Source of the DNA: CAZFHA01 sp964518595
GTDB lineage: Bacteria; Bacillota; Clostridia; Saccharofermentanales; Saccharofermentanaceae
Direction: 5' to 3'
Length of the DNA stretch: 64,000 nucleotides
NCBI GenBank assembly: GCA_964518595.1
Contig: CAZFHA010000005.1
Location: 1 to 64,000, forward strand
Part shown: one piece after another, positions 24,101 to 33,589 of the stretch
Layout: the number at the start of each line of letters is the position of its first letter
How positions within the stretch are numbered: the stretch's first letter is position 1
Program-made: the position numbers and the translations under genes
The notes under the pieces: model-generated
What the model was told of the DNA's origin: nothing
The model's input: only the letters and a program-made list of their open reading frames with translations
The model's database searches: none

Positions 24101-25011
24101 GGTATATAGCGTCGGCCTTGGCAAATGTTTTGTTGACGAAAGTAATTCTCCATCTGATTTCGCACCTGCCTTTTATTAGCACTCCAAAGAGGGGCCAGTA
24201 AGCTTTCTTTGGGGCCATCGCCGGTTAAACGGTGAATAACCATATGGGGAGGTAACAGCTCCAGAGCATCTCCCAGTAGCTGAATATATTCTTCTAAGGT
24301 GAAGAGTGGAACCTTTCCTTGATAATAGAGGTCTGCCAAGGTGGTATTTTTGAGAACGTGGAGGAGCTGCAGTTTGATACCACTAACAGAACTCCGAGCG
24401 AGGTAGGAAACGGATGCAAGGATTTCTTCACGGCTTTCTCCTGGAAGCCCTAAGATCAGATGCACTACTGTCCGGATATTGCGTTCATGAAGCTGGCTGA
24501 GGGCTTCCTCAAAACAAGCCAGAGAGAAACCACGCCGAATGGCTTGGGCACTACGCTCATGGATTGTTTGTAAACCCAGTTCTACCCAAAGGGGTTTTAT
24601 TTGATTCAGTTCAGAAAGCAGATGTAGAATATCTTCAGGGAGGCAGTCTGGCCGAGTGGCAATGGAAAGACCGACAACATCCGGTTCACCTATGGCGGCT
24701 TTAAATAACGGTGCTAGTTTCTCAGCCGGGGCATAGGTATTGGTATAGCTTTGAAAATAGGCAATATACTTGCCTTCACCTTTAGGCATTTTAGCCTTTA
24801 GCCTTTGGCGTCCTTGGTCTAGCTGCTCTGTAATTGACAGGGCAGAGTTCGGGGCAAAATCCCCAGAGCCTTTTTCACTACAAAAAATACAGCCGCCTTC
24901 AGCTATTTTTCCGTCTCGATTCGGGCAGCTGCAACCACTTTGAAGGGAAATCTTATATACTTTGCAGCCAAATTCCTTTTGTAAAGCTTGATTAAGGGAT
25001 AAATAGGCCAT
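24097..25011 (-). CDS. radical SAM protein, YhcC/TIGR01212 family
   Basis: A 304-aa radical SAM enzyme. The cluster-binding Cys residues lie in the unusual spacing CSCPNRDG-IAEGGCIFC typical of YhcC (TIGR01212), followed by a long SAM barrel with PTRPDCLP-like and LGLQT segments and the HLILGLPGE motif. The substrate of the family is not established. The ATG at 25011 has AGGA 7 nt upstream; a GTG two codons earlier is less likely. It converges on the Ppx/GppA gene. Confidence 0.88.
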   Translation of the reverse strand: MAYLSLNQALQKEFGCKVYKISLQSGCSCPNRDGKIAEGGCIFCSEKGSGDFAPNSALSITEQLDQGRQRLKAKMPKGEGKYIAYFQSYTNTYAPAEKLAPLFKAAIGEPDVVGLSIATRPDCLPEDILHLLSELNQIKPLWVELGLQTIHERSAQAIRRGFSLACFEEALSQLHERNIRTVVHLILGLPGESREEILASVSYLARSSVSGIKLQLLHVLKNTTLADLYYQGKVPLFTLEEYIQLLGDALELLPPHMVIHRLTGDGPKESLLAPLWSANKRQVRNQMENYFRQQNICQGRRYIP

Positions 25012-25168
25012 TTTCACATCCTAAACTGCTTTTCTTTCTCTTGCCGAATCAGCCAAACTTATGAGGTACACAGAAAACTCTATCCTGAGAAGAGCCACTT
25101 TTTTACCAGCATAACATATCTATTTCCAGATCACCACAGATTCGGTTATAAGCAAGAAAATTCCTTGG

Positions 25169-25206
25169 CAAAGATGATTGTTTTACCTTCATCTTTGCTC
25201 TATAAT
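25169..25206 (+). promoter_or_regulatory. promoter with overlapping operator for the pirin/rhodanese genes
   Basis: TTGTTT (25178-25183), a 17-nt spacer and a perfect TATAAT (25201-25206). A 9-bp perfect inverted repeat, CAAAGATGA (25169-25177) and TCATCTTTG (25189-25197), straddles the -35 element, the expected place for a repressor. The regulator is unknown. Confidence 0.7.
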
Positions 25207-25297
25207 TCAAAGTAGGTGCACTTGGCAATTATCCGGAATGAACCCTCATTACTTATTACTTTGTCGGCTTCCTCACGGGAGTCGCAGACTGAAATTT

Positions 25298-25326
25298 AGC
25301 TTGCTGTGGCAGCAGGCTCTTTTTTA
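25298..25326 (+). terminator. leader terminator upstream of the pirin gene
   Basis: AGCTTGCTG (25298-25306) pairs with CAGCAGGCT (25310-25318), with one G-T, and is followed by CTTTTTTT. It sits about 85 nt after the predicted start site and immediately before the pirin ribosome site, suggesting transcription attenuation. I could not recognise a ligand-binding or leader-peptide element in the intervening RNA. Confidence 0.7.
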
Positions 25327-25340
25327 CTAGGAGGATACCT

Positions 25341-26183
25341 ATGGCACGACGTAGAATTTTGGCTGAAGTTACGGGAAAGACTGCGGTGGATGGCGCCGGA
25401 GTTAAGTTGGTTCGAGTTCTAGGGCATAGTACGGTTCAGGCCTTTGACCCCTTTCTAATGTTAGACTCCTTTGACTCTCTTGATCCTGAGGATTATATAG
25501 CCGGGTTTCCTACCCATCCCCATCGTGGTATTGAGACAATCACATATCTGCTGGAAGGTGAAGTCAGACACCAAGACAGTTTAGGGAATCGGGGAGTTAT
25601 TCGTAGTGGTGAAAGCCAATGGATGACAGCTGGAAGCGGGATTTTACATCAAGAAATGCCCATGCCCAGCAGACGAATGCTGGGGTTTCAGCTTTGGCTC
25701 AATTTACCCAGCAAGGATAAGATGACTGCGCCACAATATCGAGATATTAGCCGGGACATGATTCCGGCTAAAGAAGTTGCTGGTGGTACTGTGCGGGTTA
25801 TCTCCGGTCAGTATAAAGATGCCATGGGAATTACCCCCAGTTATTTGCCGGCACAGATTCTTGATATTGAGCTCTTACCTGGCCGAGGCATAACTCTGCC
25901 GGTAGAGGAATCCCTTACAGTCTTTGTCTTCTTAATTCTCGGTGAAGCCGTAATTGACCGAAAGCGAATTGCCGAAAAGACAGCGGTCTTGCTGGGCGAA
26001 GGTGATGAAGTCGCCATTACTGCCCCGGAAAATTCCGGCGCACGACTGATTTTTTTCTCAGCGCCACCCCTAAGAGAACCTGTATCCTGGGGCGGACCTA
26101 TTGTGATGAATACCCCAGAAGAATTGAAAAAGGCCTTCGCTGAATTAGAAGAAGGGACTTTTATCAAAGAAAATAATACATGA
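25341..26183 (+). CDS. pirin-family protein
   Basis: A 280-aa bicupin protein of the pirin family. The metal-binding motif HPHRGIETITYLLEGEVRHQDSLG is at about residues 58-81 and SGILHQE at about 103-109. Family members bind Fe and act as quercetinase-like dioxygenases or redox-sensing cofactors. It has a strong ribosome site (TAGGAGG) and leads a two-gene unit with the rhodanese lipoprotein 17 nt downstream. A promoter with operator and a leader terminator lie upstream, so expression seems tightly controlled. The substrate is unknown. Confidence 0.9.
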   Translation: MARRRILAEVTGKTAVDGAGVKLVRVLGHSTVQAFDPFLMLDSFDSLDPEDYIAGFPTHPHRGIETITYLLEGEVRHQDSLGNRGVIRSGESQWMTAGSGILHQEMPMPSRRMLGFQLWLNLPSKDKMTAPQYRDISRDMIPAKEVAGGTVRVISGQYKDAMGITPSYLPAQILDIELLPGRGITLPVEESLTVFVFLILGEAVIDRKRIAEKTAVLLGEGDEVAITAPENSGARLIFFSAPPLREPVSWGGPIVMNTPEELKKAFAELEEGTFIKENNT

Positions 26184-26200
26184 AATAGGATGAGCATAAT

Positions 26201-26674
26201 ATGAAGAAAATTTACCTGCTTTTAACCCTGAGCCTGATAGTAGTTTTAAGTGGTTGCGGTCAGTCTGGAGCGCCTGCAAGTACCAGTCGCGAAAGTACCT
26301 CTGCGCCCCAAGCCTCTGTAGCCGCTTCCTCCGCGTTATCTTCTTCCACTTTAGCGGCGGAATATAAAAAGATCACGCCCCAAGAGGCTAAGAGTCTGAT
26401 GGAAACGAATCCCGAAGCCATTATACTGGATGTAAGAACGGCGGAAGAATTTTCCTCCGGTCATATTTCCGGCGCTGTGCAAATGGAAAGTGCTGAATTT
26501 GCACAACGTGCACAAGCGGTCTTGCCAGATAAAGATGCAATGATTTTAGTTTATTGCCGAACCGGCAGACGTAGCCAAGCTGCTGCAGAAGAGCTCTTAG
26601 CCATGGGGTATCGACAAGTGATAGATTTTGGTGGAATAGAAGAAGATTGGCCTTATGAAACGGTAACGGACTAA
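26201..26674 (+). CDS. rhodanese-domain lipoprotein
   Basis: A 157-aa protein with lipobox (VLSGC, Cys 19-20), a Ser/Ala-rich linker and one rhodanese domain: ILDVRTAEEFSSGHISGAVQM then the active-site loop VYCRTGRRS with Cys119. It should be tethered outside the membrane and handle sulfane sulfur or thiol groups. It is cotranscribed with the pirin gene. A terminator-like hairpin follows at 26721. Confidence 0.88.
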   Translation: MKKIYLLLTLSLIVVLSGCGQSGAPASTSRESTSAPQASVAASSALSSSTLAAEYKKITPQEAKSLMETNPEAIILDVRTAEEFSSGHISGAVQMESAEFAQRAQAVLPDKDAMILVYCRTGRRSQAAAEELLAMGYRQVIDFGGIEEDWPYETVTD

Positions 26675-26720
26675 ATAGCAGTTGCAAAGGCTCGTAAAGA
26701 TTTCCTGCTTACTAACAAAT

Positions 26721-26748
26721 AAGCGGCGCAGGTTACCTGTTGCCGCTT
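26721..26748. terminator. hairpin between convergent rhodanese and dedA-like genes
   Basis: AAGCGGC (26721-26727) pairs with GCCGCTT (26742-26748), with inner GGT/ACC. The T tracts on both sides are weak (TTTAG on plus, ATTTGTT on minus), consistent with a shared terminator. Confidence 0.6.
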
Positions 26749-26771
26749 TAGTATTTAGCGTCTTTTTATTT

Positions 26772-27407
26772 TCAAGAGGGTTCTTGCTCTTTCACAGCAG
26801 CTCTCTTTTGACGCCTTCTCCAGAAGAAAAAAGCCCCAATAGCCAGCAGAGCTAGTGCAACTACCACAATGGTAGAGAAGGTATCGAACCAGGCGGCAAT
26901 GACTTCCCAAGATTCACCGGCCCACATCCCCAAGCCCACCAATAGTGTATTCCAAAAGAGCGAGCCAAGAACGGTTAGGGCAATAAACAGAGGCAGTTTC
27001 ATTTTAGCCATCCCAGCTGGAAGGGATATTAGACTTCTGACAACGGGAACACAGCGTCCCCAAAGAATACTGGCGCTGCCTCTTTTTTGAAAAAATCGGC
27101 GAGCCTTTTCCACATCGGTGGCTTTAAAATGCAGGCGCTTAAGTAAGGGCTTCTGAAAAAAACTCTCCAGTCTCTCCGGAGTTAGACTTCGACCGACAAA
27201 ATACAAAATTAAGGCTCCAACAAGAGAACCTAGGGTAGCGCTAAGGATTACTCCTACCGGATGAAGCGATGAATAGGTGGTCATAAATCCACCAAAAGTA
27301 AGGATTACCTCGGAAGGGATCGGTGGGAATACTGTTTCCATTGCAATAAGTAAGGCTAAACCCAAATAACCAAAGTGGTTAATGGCATCTATGATGATAT
27401 TTTGCAT
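26772..27407 (-). CDS. DedA-family membrane protein
   Basis: A 211-aa integral membrane protein of the DedA (SNARE-associated) family. Signatures are ETVFPPIPSEVIL near residue 24, the GSLVGALILYFVGR segment, and the basic GRCVPVVRSLISLPAGMAKM motif near 120. Family members act as undecaprenyl-phosphate or other lipid flippases coupled to proton-motive force. The C-terminus is a positively charged tail. CTAGGAG precedes the ATG. It stands alone on its strand. Confidence 0.88.
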   Translation of the reverse strand: MQNIIIDAINHFGYLGLALLIAMETVFPPIPSEVILTFGGFMTTYSSLHPVGVILSATLGSLVGALILYFVGRSLTPERLESFFQKPLLKRLHFKATDVEKARRFFQKRGSASILWGRCVPVVRSLISLPAGMAKMKLPLFIALTVLGSLFWNTLLVGLGMWAGESWEVIAAWFDTFSTIVVVALALLAIGAFFFWRRRQKRAAVKEQEPS

Positions 27408-27691
27408 ATGAGCTCCTAGATAATATGGCAGTTGGTTGTTACTCTCATTAGAGAAGATTATAGCACATAAGGAAGAAAGGTTTTAGCTGAGAAATAGGGC
27501 AAATAGTCCCTGCGGAACTATAGCGTTGTAGTACTGGAAAAAGGAGGATTTTTCTTTTGGTAAATTTTTTTGAGAAATAATGCTGGTTTTTATGTATAAT
27601 TGTTACAAGGTATGGTAAAGTAAGAAAAAATTATGGTGTTTGTTGAATAAACTATGGGGAATATCTTGTGAATAGTGGGTAGGGAAGAGAT

Positions 27692-30600
27692 ATGAAATCA
27701 CAGTTTATTACGGTTGAAGAAGGCGGCAGTTCTCAGACTGCGCCTGAAGAACGACCCTTTAGTTGTCCTTCGCAGCAGCTTTGGGCAGAATGGACGCAAC
27801 AACTTTTAGATATAAGTTCCCAAAATCAGATACTTAATTTTCCACTAAAGACTAAGGGTATTGAACTCTTATCTCCGTCGCTACAGAAGCTGATAGAGAA
27901 GATTTTTATAGAACAAGAGCAGTGGCTTTTCTCCCAGGACGAAAAGCAGGCTCATCCTAGATTCTCAATGGAGGGCGAAAATAACGAACCGGTCTGGGCA
28001 ACGAGGATGGGGGAAGCACTTCCTACCGGCGTAATGTATAGAAGCAATTCAGGTGGGCAGTCCCTCGATGAGCTGTGGGTAAGGAGTCAGACTTCCCGAG
28101 AAGAAAATGGTGTAGGAAGCTTGTATCTGGCCATTGGCTTCTTACGGTGGACAGAAGAAGATCAGCCATCTAAAGAATACTACACACCCATTCTATTACT
28201 TCCTATAACATTGTCTCGACAAGGAAATGGATCGGGATTTTCCTTCCGCTGCTTGGAAAAAGATCTTGTATGTAATCCCCTTTTACAAGAGATGCTAAAA
28301 CAAGTCCATGGATTTGACCTTTCTACTCTTACTCAGCAGATTCAAAATAGCCAAGGGCAGAATATTGATAAATTTCTTTTTGACTTTTCCCAAATCATTT
28401 CATCTCAACTAGATTGGAAAGTATGCTCCAAAGCGTATCTTATTAATCTGTCCTATTGGCATTTTTATTTATGGCAAGATCTTACCACGCACTGGGAGGA
28501 CTTTAAAAAGAATAAAATTATTCACAGTCTTTTGAAAGGAAAAATGGATTTTTTTCAAGAAGAAATGCTAAATGAATCCACTGATTATAATGGAATCAAT
28601 CATCCTCTGTTGCCGCTTTTGGCGGATAGTTCCCAATTAGCTGCCATTGCAGCTGCAGATAGCGGTAAGAGTTTCCTTCTGCATGGACCTCCGGGTACAG
28701 GAAAGAGTCAGACTATCACGAATATTATTGCCAATGCCATCGGTAGGGGACAAAGAGTTTTATTTGTATCTAAAAAAGCAGTGGCTCTTGACGTGGTCTA
28801 CGGGCGTCTACGAAAAATGAAGTTGGATGCCTTTTGCCTGAATCTACATGATATGACCAAGACCACTTCTCTTCAGTCTTATTTTACTCGAGTCCTCTCT
28901 TTAATGCCCCTGAGTGAAAGGGGAAATTATGATGAGGAGAAGAGGATTCTGCAGATGCAGGCCATGGAGCTAGTGGCCTATTCAAAAGCTCTTACCCAAC
29001 CTTATAGTTTTGGATTTTCGCTGTATGAAGCCATTGGGTTGTACTCTTCTTGCTTAGGTGATGTAGACCGAATTACCCTGTCACCCTATTCAACAATTGC
29101 GCTACCAAAGGAGGAGCAAGGTCTACGGGATGAGGCCGTCCAAAGGTATGAAGCTTTGCTTCATGAAATAGGTTGCCCTAGGTCACATCCCTTGGCAGAA
29201 TTTTTTGTATCGGAGTATTCTCCAGAATTAGAAAATCAATGTTTAGTAACCATTAAGCAGCTCATTCCTTTAGCGGAAAAATTCAATTATTCTAGCAAAA
29301 CTTTAGCAGAAACATGGCAAATTGAATTGGACTTTAGTGTGACCGAGGCCTTTGGGCGCTTGAATGAACTGGCACAAAAGCTGATGTCCAAAGAGAAAAT
29401 CATTGGGGCTCTCTTACTTAGTGGGCAAGCCCAAGCTATTGAGCGCTTCCAGTTGCCTTTGTTAGCCGGAAAAAAAGCAGAAAATATACGGGGAGAACTG
29501 GAGGAATTGTTCTTGCCTGCCTTGCTATCCCTAGACCCTCATCGACTTATGGAGGAGTGGAAGGCAATTTGCGAGCAAAAACGCAGGCAGAGAAAAAAGG
29601 CGCAAAAGATATTTTTGGCGCAGTTTCTTCCCCTTACCAAGAGTGGGTTGGAACTAGAAGAGACAGCGGTTTTGCCTTTGCTCAATAGAATCGGAGATTA
29701 CCAGCGCGCTCGGGATAAATACCTTTTCTGGAATCAGACCTTGATTCAGACCTTAGGTGATTTTTGGCAAGGTGAGGATACCGATTGGGAAAAAACAGAA
29801 CGAGCCCTTGAGCACACCCGGGAAATTGAGCGGATCGTTGAGGGCTTAGCGGTAAGTAGTAATAATAGGCAAAAGATAAAAGAGCTTATCGTAGGTTACT
29901 ACCAGAAGGAGGTTAATCAAAGGGAACTACTAGAATACCAAAATCTGCAAGAAGAGTTGTGGGCAGTAAAAACAAAGCTCCATTCTCTGGCACAAATAAA
30001 TCTATCTTTTTGGACCAATGACAGCCAGGATTATTGGCAGCGTGTGGCTCAGGCAGGTAGGCGCTGGATTATGCACATTAATACCTTAGAAAAGCTTTGT
30101 CACTTACGGGCAGCTGAGAATAGATTGAAGCAACTACAATTGGAAGAGGTTGTTTCTTCGGTTTACTATCATCAGCGGAGGGACGGTCTCTTTTTAGCTT
30201 ACAAAAAGGCCTTTTATAAGGGTGCCATCCAATACATTTTTGCTCAGGAAGAGATTCTAAAGAATTTTTCTCAGTTGGACTTTACGAACAAGGTTGAACA
30301 TTTTCAAAGCACTCTAAAGCGTTTGGAGGAATTGGCGCAACAAAAAATTCATACGCAGCTCACCTCTGCTCTTGGTCAAATCAATTCGGACATACAGTTG
30401 AAAAAAGAGCGTTCCTTCTTAGAGACCTATCTGCAAGAGACCGACCAGAGCGTATCCTCAGAGAATCTCTTTGCACAAATTCCTAAGCTTATAAAATATG
30501 TAGCCCCTTGTATGCTTATGAGTCCTTTGGCAGTGGCACGATATTGTAAATCCTTAACCAAACCCTTTGACTTGGTAATCTTCGATGAGGCCTCACAGAT

Positions 30601-31774
30601 TTCGGTGGGTGAGGCTTTAGGTGCCATTGGCCGTGGTGAAAATGTAGTAATTGTGGGCGATACGAACCAACTCTTGCCCCAAGCCTTGACTGAACCGACT
30701 CAGACCGAGCCATTAGAGCCCGGGTCAATCACCTCTACCAGTATCTTGTCCGCCTGTTTAAAAATTAATTTCCCCCAAGCCTACCTTAGATGGCATTACC
30801 GTAGCTGCCATGAAAGCCTAATCCATTTCAGTAATGACGCCTATTATGATAAGCAATTATTTACCTTTCCTTCGCCTCAGATCACCACTTCAAGAATCAG
30901 CGTTATCCCTGTTCAGGGAAACTACTCTGCCAAGGACGGAGAATGCAGTATTGAAGAAGCCCAAGCTGTGGTTCAAGAAATTTCTGCCCGGTTGGAAAAT
31001 CCTCTGCAAAGAAAGCAAAGCTTGGGAGTAGTAACCTTTTCTTATGGGCAAAAATTTCTGATCGAAGAACTACTGGAGCGAGCTTTTCTAGATCGCCCCG
31101 AACTGAAAAAACTGGCCGCCCAACTGCCAGAACTGCTATGTATTAAAATGGCAAAGGATATTCAAGGTGACGAACGGGATGTGATTTTATTGTCGGTGGG
31201 TTATGATCTGAAGCCGGATTCTCCAGAGAATAGTGTGTTTGGTCTTCTAGGTCAGTCTCAGGGATGGCGCTATCTAAACGTGGCTATTACCCGCTCAAGA
31301 TCAGAGCTACTGGTTTTTACTTCCCTACATAAAGGGGTCAATCTTCTACCGGACTATTGGCCTGAAGGCGTCCGCAGCTTAATAAAGTTTTTAGATTATG
31401 CCCTTGGTAGCCCGACCCTCTCCAGGTCACAAGAACCTACTTATACTATGCCGACTAAAGCTTTTTCACAGGCCGTGGCCACAGAATTAAAAAAGGCCGG
31501 TCTGAAAGTTAAGACCGGCATTGGCAGTTCGGGAAATAAGCTTGATATTGCCATTGTTCATCCTCAAAAGGCTGATGAGTATGTTTTAGGCATTATTTGC
31601 AATCAAAACATTGAGCCCTCCGGATATTCAGATCCTCTTTGGCAATTGCCGCAAAGAAAAACCCTCCTTCAAATGGGCTGGCACTTGTATACCCTTTGGC
31701 TTCCAGAGTGGTGGTTAGCACCTAAAAATGAAATCGACAAAATCTGCCGAAAAGTTTCCGCTCTACTGGTGTAA
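27692..31774 (+). CDS. DUF4011-type superfamily 1 helicase with degenerate nuclease domain
   Basis: The 1360-aa protein starts with a DUF4011-like region (WTQQLLDISSQNQILNF), typical of large defence-associated helicases. Walker A GPPGTGKS is at 332-339, a long coiled insert follows (about 450-900), Walker B FDEAS is at about 964-968, GDTNQLLPQ near 990, and SF1 motifs SRSELLVFTS near 1205. The last 100 residues resemble the Vsr/MTES_1575 PD-(D/E)xK nuclease (LDIAIVHP ... LLQMGWHLYTLW-PEWW), but the usual GIECDG strand reads GIICNQ, so the catalytic Glu and Asp appear lost. It stands alone, with a perfect TATAAT at 27595. A role in phage defence or DNA repair is inferred from the family. Confidence 0.8.
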   Translation: MKSQFITVEEGGSSQTAPEERPFSCPSQQLWAEWTQQLLDISSQNQILNFPLKTKGIELLSPSLQKLIEKIFIEQEQWLFSQDEKQAHPRFSMEGENNEPVWATRMGEALPTGVMYRSNSGGQSLDELWVRSQTSREENGVGSLYLAIGFLRWTEEDQPSKEYYTPILLLPITLSRQGNGSGFSFRCLEKDLVCNPLLQEMLKQVHGFDLSTLTQQIQNSQGQNIDKFLFDFSQIISSQLDWKVCSKAYLINLSYWHFYLWQDLTTHWEDFKKNKIIHSLLKGKMDFFQEEMLNESTDYNGINHPLLPLLADSSQLAAIAAADSGKSFLLHGPPGTGKSQTITNIIANAIGRGQRVLFVSKKAVALDVVYGRLRKMKLDAFCLNLHDMTKTTSLQSYFTRVLSLMPLSERGNYDEEKRILQMQAMELVAYSKALTQPYSFGFSLYEAIGLYSSCLGDVDRITLSPYSTIALPKEEQGLRDEAVQRYEALLHEIGCPRSHPLAEFFVSEYSPELENQCLVTIKQLIPLAEKFNYSSKTLAETWQIELDFSVTEAFGRLNELAQKLMSKEKIIGALLLSGQAQAIERFQLPLLAGKKAENIRGELEELFLPALLSLDPHRLMEEWKAICEQKRRQRKKAQKIFLAQFLPLTKSGLELEETAVLPLLNRIGDYQRARDKYLFWNQTLIQTLGDFWQGEDTDWEKTERALEHTREIERIVEGLAVSSNNRQKIKELIVGYYQKEVNQRELLEYQNLQEELWAVKTKLHSLAQINLSFWTNDSQDYWQRVAQAGRRWIMHINTLEKLCHLRAAENRLKQLQLEEVVSSVYYHQRRDGLFLAYKKAFYKGAIQYIFAQEEILKNFSQLDFTNKVEHFQSTLKRLEELAQQKIHTQLTSALGQINSDIQLKKERSFLETYLQETDQSVSSENLFAQIPKLIKYVAPCMLMSPLAVARYCKSLTKPFDLVIFDEASQISVGEALGAIGRGENVVIVGDTNQLLPQALTEPTQTEPLEPGSITSTSILSACLKINFPQAYLRWHYRSCHESLIHFSNDAYYDKQLFTFPSPQITTSRISVIPVQGNYSAKDGECSIEEAQAVVQEISARLENPLQRKQSLGVVTFSYGQKFLIEELLERAFLDRPELKKLAAQLPELLCIKMAKDIQGDERDVILLSVGYDLKPDSPENSVFGLLGQSQGWRYLNVAITRSRSELLVFTSLHKGVNLLPDYWPEGVRSLIKFLDYALGSPTLSRSQEPTYTMPTKAFSQAVATELKKAGLKVKTGIGSSGNKLDIAIVHPQKADEYVLGIICNQNIEPSGYSDPLWQLPQRKTLLQMGWHLYTLWLPEWWLAPKNEIDKICRKVSALLV

Positions 31775-31845
31775 ATAGTTTTACTGCGGTGAGCAGTATT
31801 GGAGGACTAAAAGCTAAGCGTAGAACCCAGAACTAGAAGTTAGGC

Positions 31846-32379
31846 CTAAAGCTCTTTATCCAGATTAATTCTTGATCCTGTAGCCTTTTGCTGAAACTGA
31901 TACTTGCCGTCATAAGGATGGGCGGCGGCTTGATCCATTTCGGCAAAAACAAGTTGACCAACCCGGCGGCCAGCCTTTAACTCAATGGCACAAGTTCCAG
32001 CGTTAAATAATTCTAAGGTGATTTCACCAGCGAAACCGGGATCAACCCAACCGGCATTTTGAATAAATAGCCCCATACGGCCTATAGAGCTGCGTCCCTC
32101 CACGAAGGCTGTGAGGTTAGCGGGTAAATGGAAATACTCTAAGGTGGTGGCTAAAACAAAATGCCCTGGTAAGAGCAAATAATTTTCCGTCTCAACCTCT
32201 TGGTACTGGACAGGGGCATCCATGGTGATAATGGAACTACTAGAATTACTCAAAGTAGAAAAGCTGGTTCCTAAACGAATGTCTACACTAGCCGACTGAA
32301 TTTGGATGTCTTCAAGAGGGCTAATTTTTAAGCTACCCTCAGTTAGTAGCTGGCGAATTTTACTATCAGACAAAATCAT
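31846..32379 (-). CDS. dcd: dCTP deaminase
   Basis: A 177-aa trimeric deaminase/dUTPase-fold enzyme that converts dCTP to dUTP (or dUMP in bifunctional forms), feeding dTMP synthesis. The catalytic segment VEGRSSIGRMGLFIQNAGWVDPGFAGEITLEL (Glu in EGRSS) and the N-terminal MILSDSKIRQLL with SASVDIRLG are clear. GAGGAG precedes the ATG. The C-terminus ends shortly after the YQFQQKATGSR segment, as in short family members. I cannot tell mono- from bifunctional forms by eye. Confidence 0.9.
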   Translation of the reverse strand: MILSDSKIRQLLTEGSLKISPLEDIQIQSASVDIRLGTSFSTLSNSSSSIITMDAPVQYQEVETENYLLLPGHFVLATTLEYFHLPANLTAFVEGRSSIGRMGLFIQNAGWVDPGFAGEITLELFNAGTCAIELKAGRRVGQLVFAEMDQAAAHPYDGKYQFQQKATGSRINLDKEL

Positions 32380-32577
32380 AAATTATCTCCTCATCTTCAA
32401 AGTATAATATCCCAATGGAGATATCTTTATCATTAGTCTATTCTATGGCACACTAGTAGTAAAGTAATTTAGCTAGGATTTCTTTAGAGCCTTATCCGGC
32501 AAATACTTTTGAACGAATTGATGCTAAGGCCATCTCATTTGCCTTAGTAGTTGCCCCCAGGAGGTTTCAACAAGCAC

Positions 32578-32961
32578 ATGATTTCTATTGACGAATTTGA
32601 AGAGATGCTAAGAGAGCTGGCACAAGAGCTGCCTGAAGAATTATTCTTGAATCTTAATGGTGGCATCTTACTCTTGCCGGAGGCTAAAATGCACCCGGAA
32701 GCGGTGGCAGGAGAGCTTTATATTATGGGGGAATATCATGTAGATGGTGTAATGGGGCGCTATATCGCAATTTATTATGGCTCCTTTGGACAGGTGTATG
32801 GCGCTCTGACAAAAGAAGATCTACGCCTAAAGGTAGAGCATACTCTGAAACATGAATTTCGCCATCACTTGGAGTCCCAAGGGGGCGATCGTGACTTAGA
32901 GGTGGTGGATGAGCAGTTTATGCAGGATTATCACCGGAGGCATCGGGGAGATAAGGTGTAG
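32578..32961 (+). CDS. metallopeptidase-family (zincin-like) protein
   Basis: A 127-aa acidic protein with the zinc motif HEFRH (residues 92-96), matching the short 'metallopeptidase family' zincins (PF06262-like) that open with MISIDEFEEMLRELAQELPEELF. No signal peptide. The ribosome site AGGAGG is unusually far (13 nt) from the ATG at 32578. The cellular target is unknown. Confidence 0.75.
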   Translation: MISIDEFEEMLRELAQELPEELFLNLNGGILLLPEAKMHPEAVAGELYIMGEYHVDGVMGRYIAIYYGSFGQVYGALTKEDLRLKVEHTLKHEFRHHLESQGGDRDLEVVDEQFMQDYHRRHRGDKV

Positions 32962-32980
32962 TGGGTTAGGAGATGTGAAG

Positions 32981-33508
32981 ATGGAAACATTTGAAACTCA
33001 GGTCGTGGTAAATGCAGAGACAGTAAAAGAAATTAGACGCTATTTATTGTCAAGAAATGATAAGCTCTCGATTTTTAGTGCAGCTCTAATGCTCTATATA
33101 ATAGGCTTTGCCCTTTTTTGGTTTTTTCTGCGACCCTATGTTGTCATTTACTTAATTGCTGCGCCATGGCCGTCAATTCTGTACTATAGATTTATTATAA
33201 AGCGCCAATGTGATCTGTTTAATAAATTGATCAAGGAACGCTATCACCAAGATAGATTTACTCTAATAACCTCTTTGAAAGAAGAGGGCTTTGGAGTCAA
33301 TAATATTGATGCTCGCTCGGAATCAATTTCATACTATAAAGATATAAAAAGATTTGTTGAAACGAAAAATTTTTATCTCTTTATTACTCGGGTAAACTAT
33401 CATATTTTTGTAAATAAAAATAAAATTATTGAAGAGGGCAAGGCAAAAGCCTTTTTTGAAGTTCTAAGAGCCAAAGGACTGAAAATGAAAATACCAAAAG
33501 ATCTTTGA
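32981..33508 (+). CDS. YcxB-like membrane protein
   Basis: A 175-aa protein with two adjacent membrane segments (about 28-70) and a C-terminal YcxB-like domain (FTLITSLKEEGFGVNNID then SYYKDIKRFVETKNFYLFITRVNYHIFVNK). TTAGGAG precedes the ATG at 32981, which replaces a longer frame running into the zincin gene. A closely similar but frameshifted copy follows at 33590, so this is one of a tandem duplicate. The function of the family is not established. Confidence 0.8.
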   Translation: METFETQVVVNAETVKEIRRYLLSRNDKLSIFSAALMLYIIGFALFWFFLRPYVVIYLIAAPWPSILYYRFIIKRQCDLFNKLIKERYHQDRFTLITSLKEEGFGVNNIDARSESISYYKDIKRFVETKNFYLFITRVNYHIFVNKNKIIEEGKAKAFFEVLRAKGLKMKIPKDL

Positions 33509-33589
33509 TTTTCTCTGCCACAAATTTTGCCTGAGCTTGCTATTTGAATTTTTATATAGGTAATTTGAAATTATGAGGAGGATATACGT

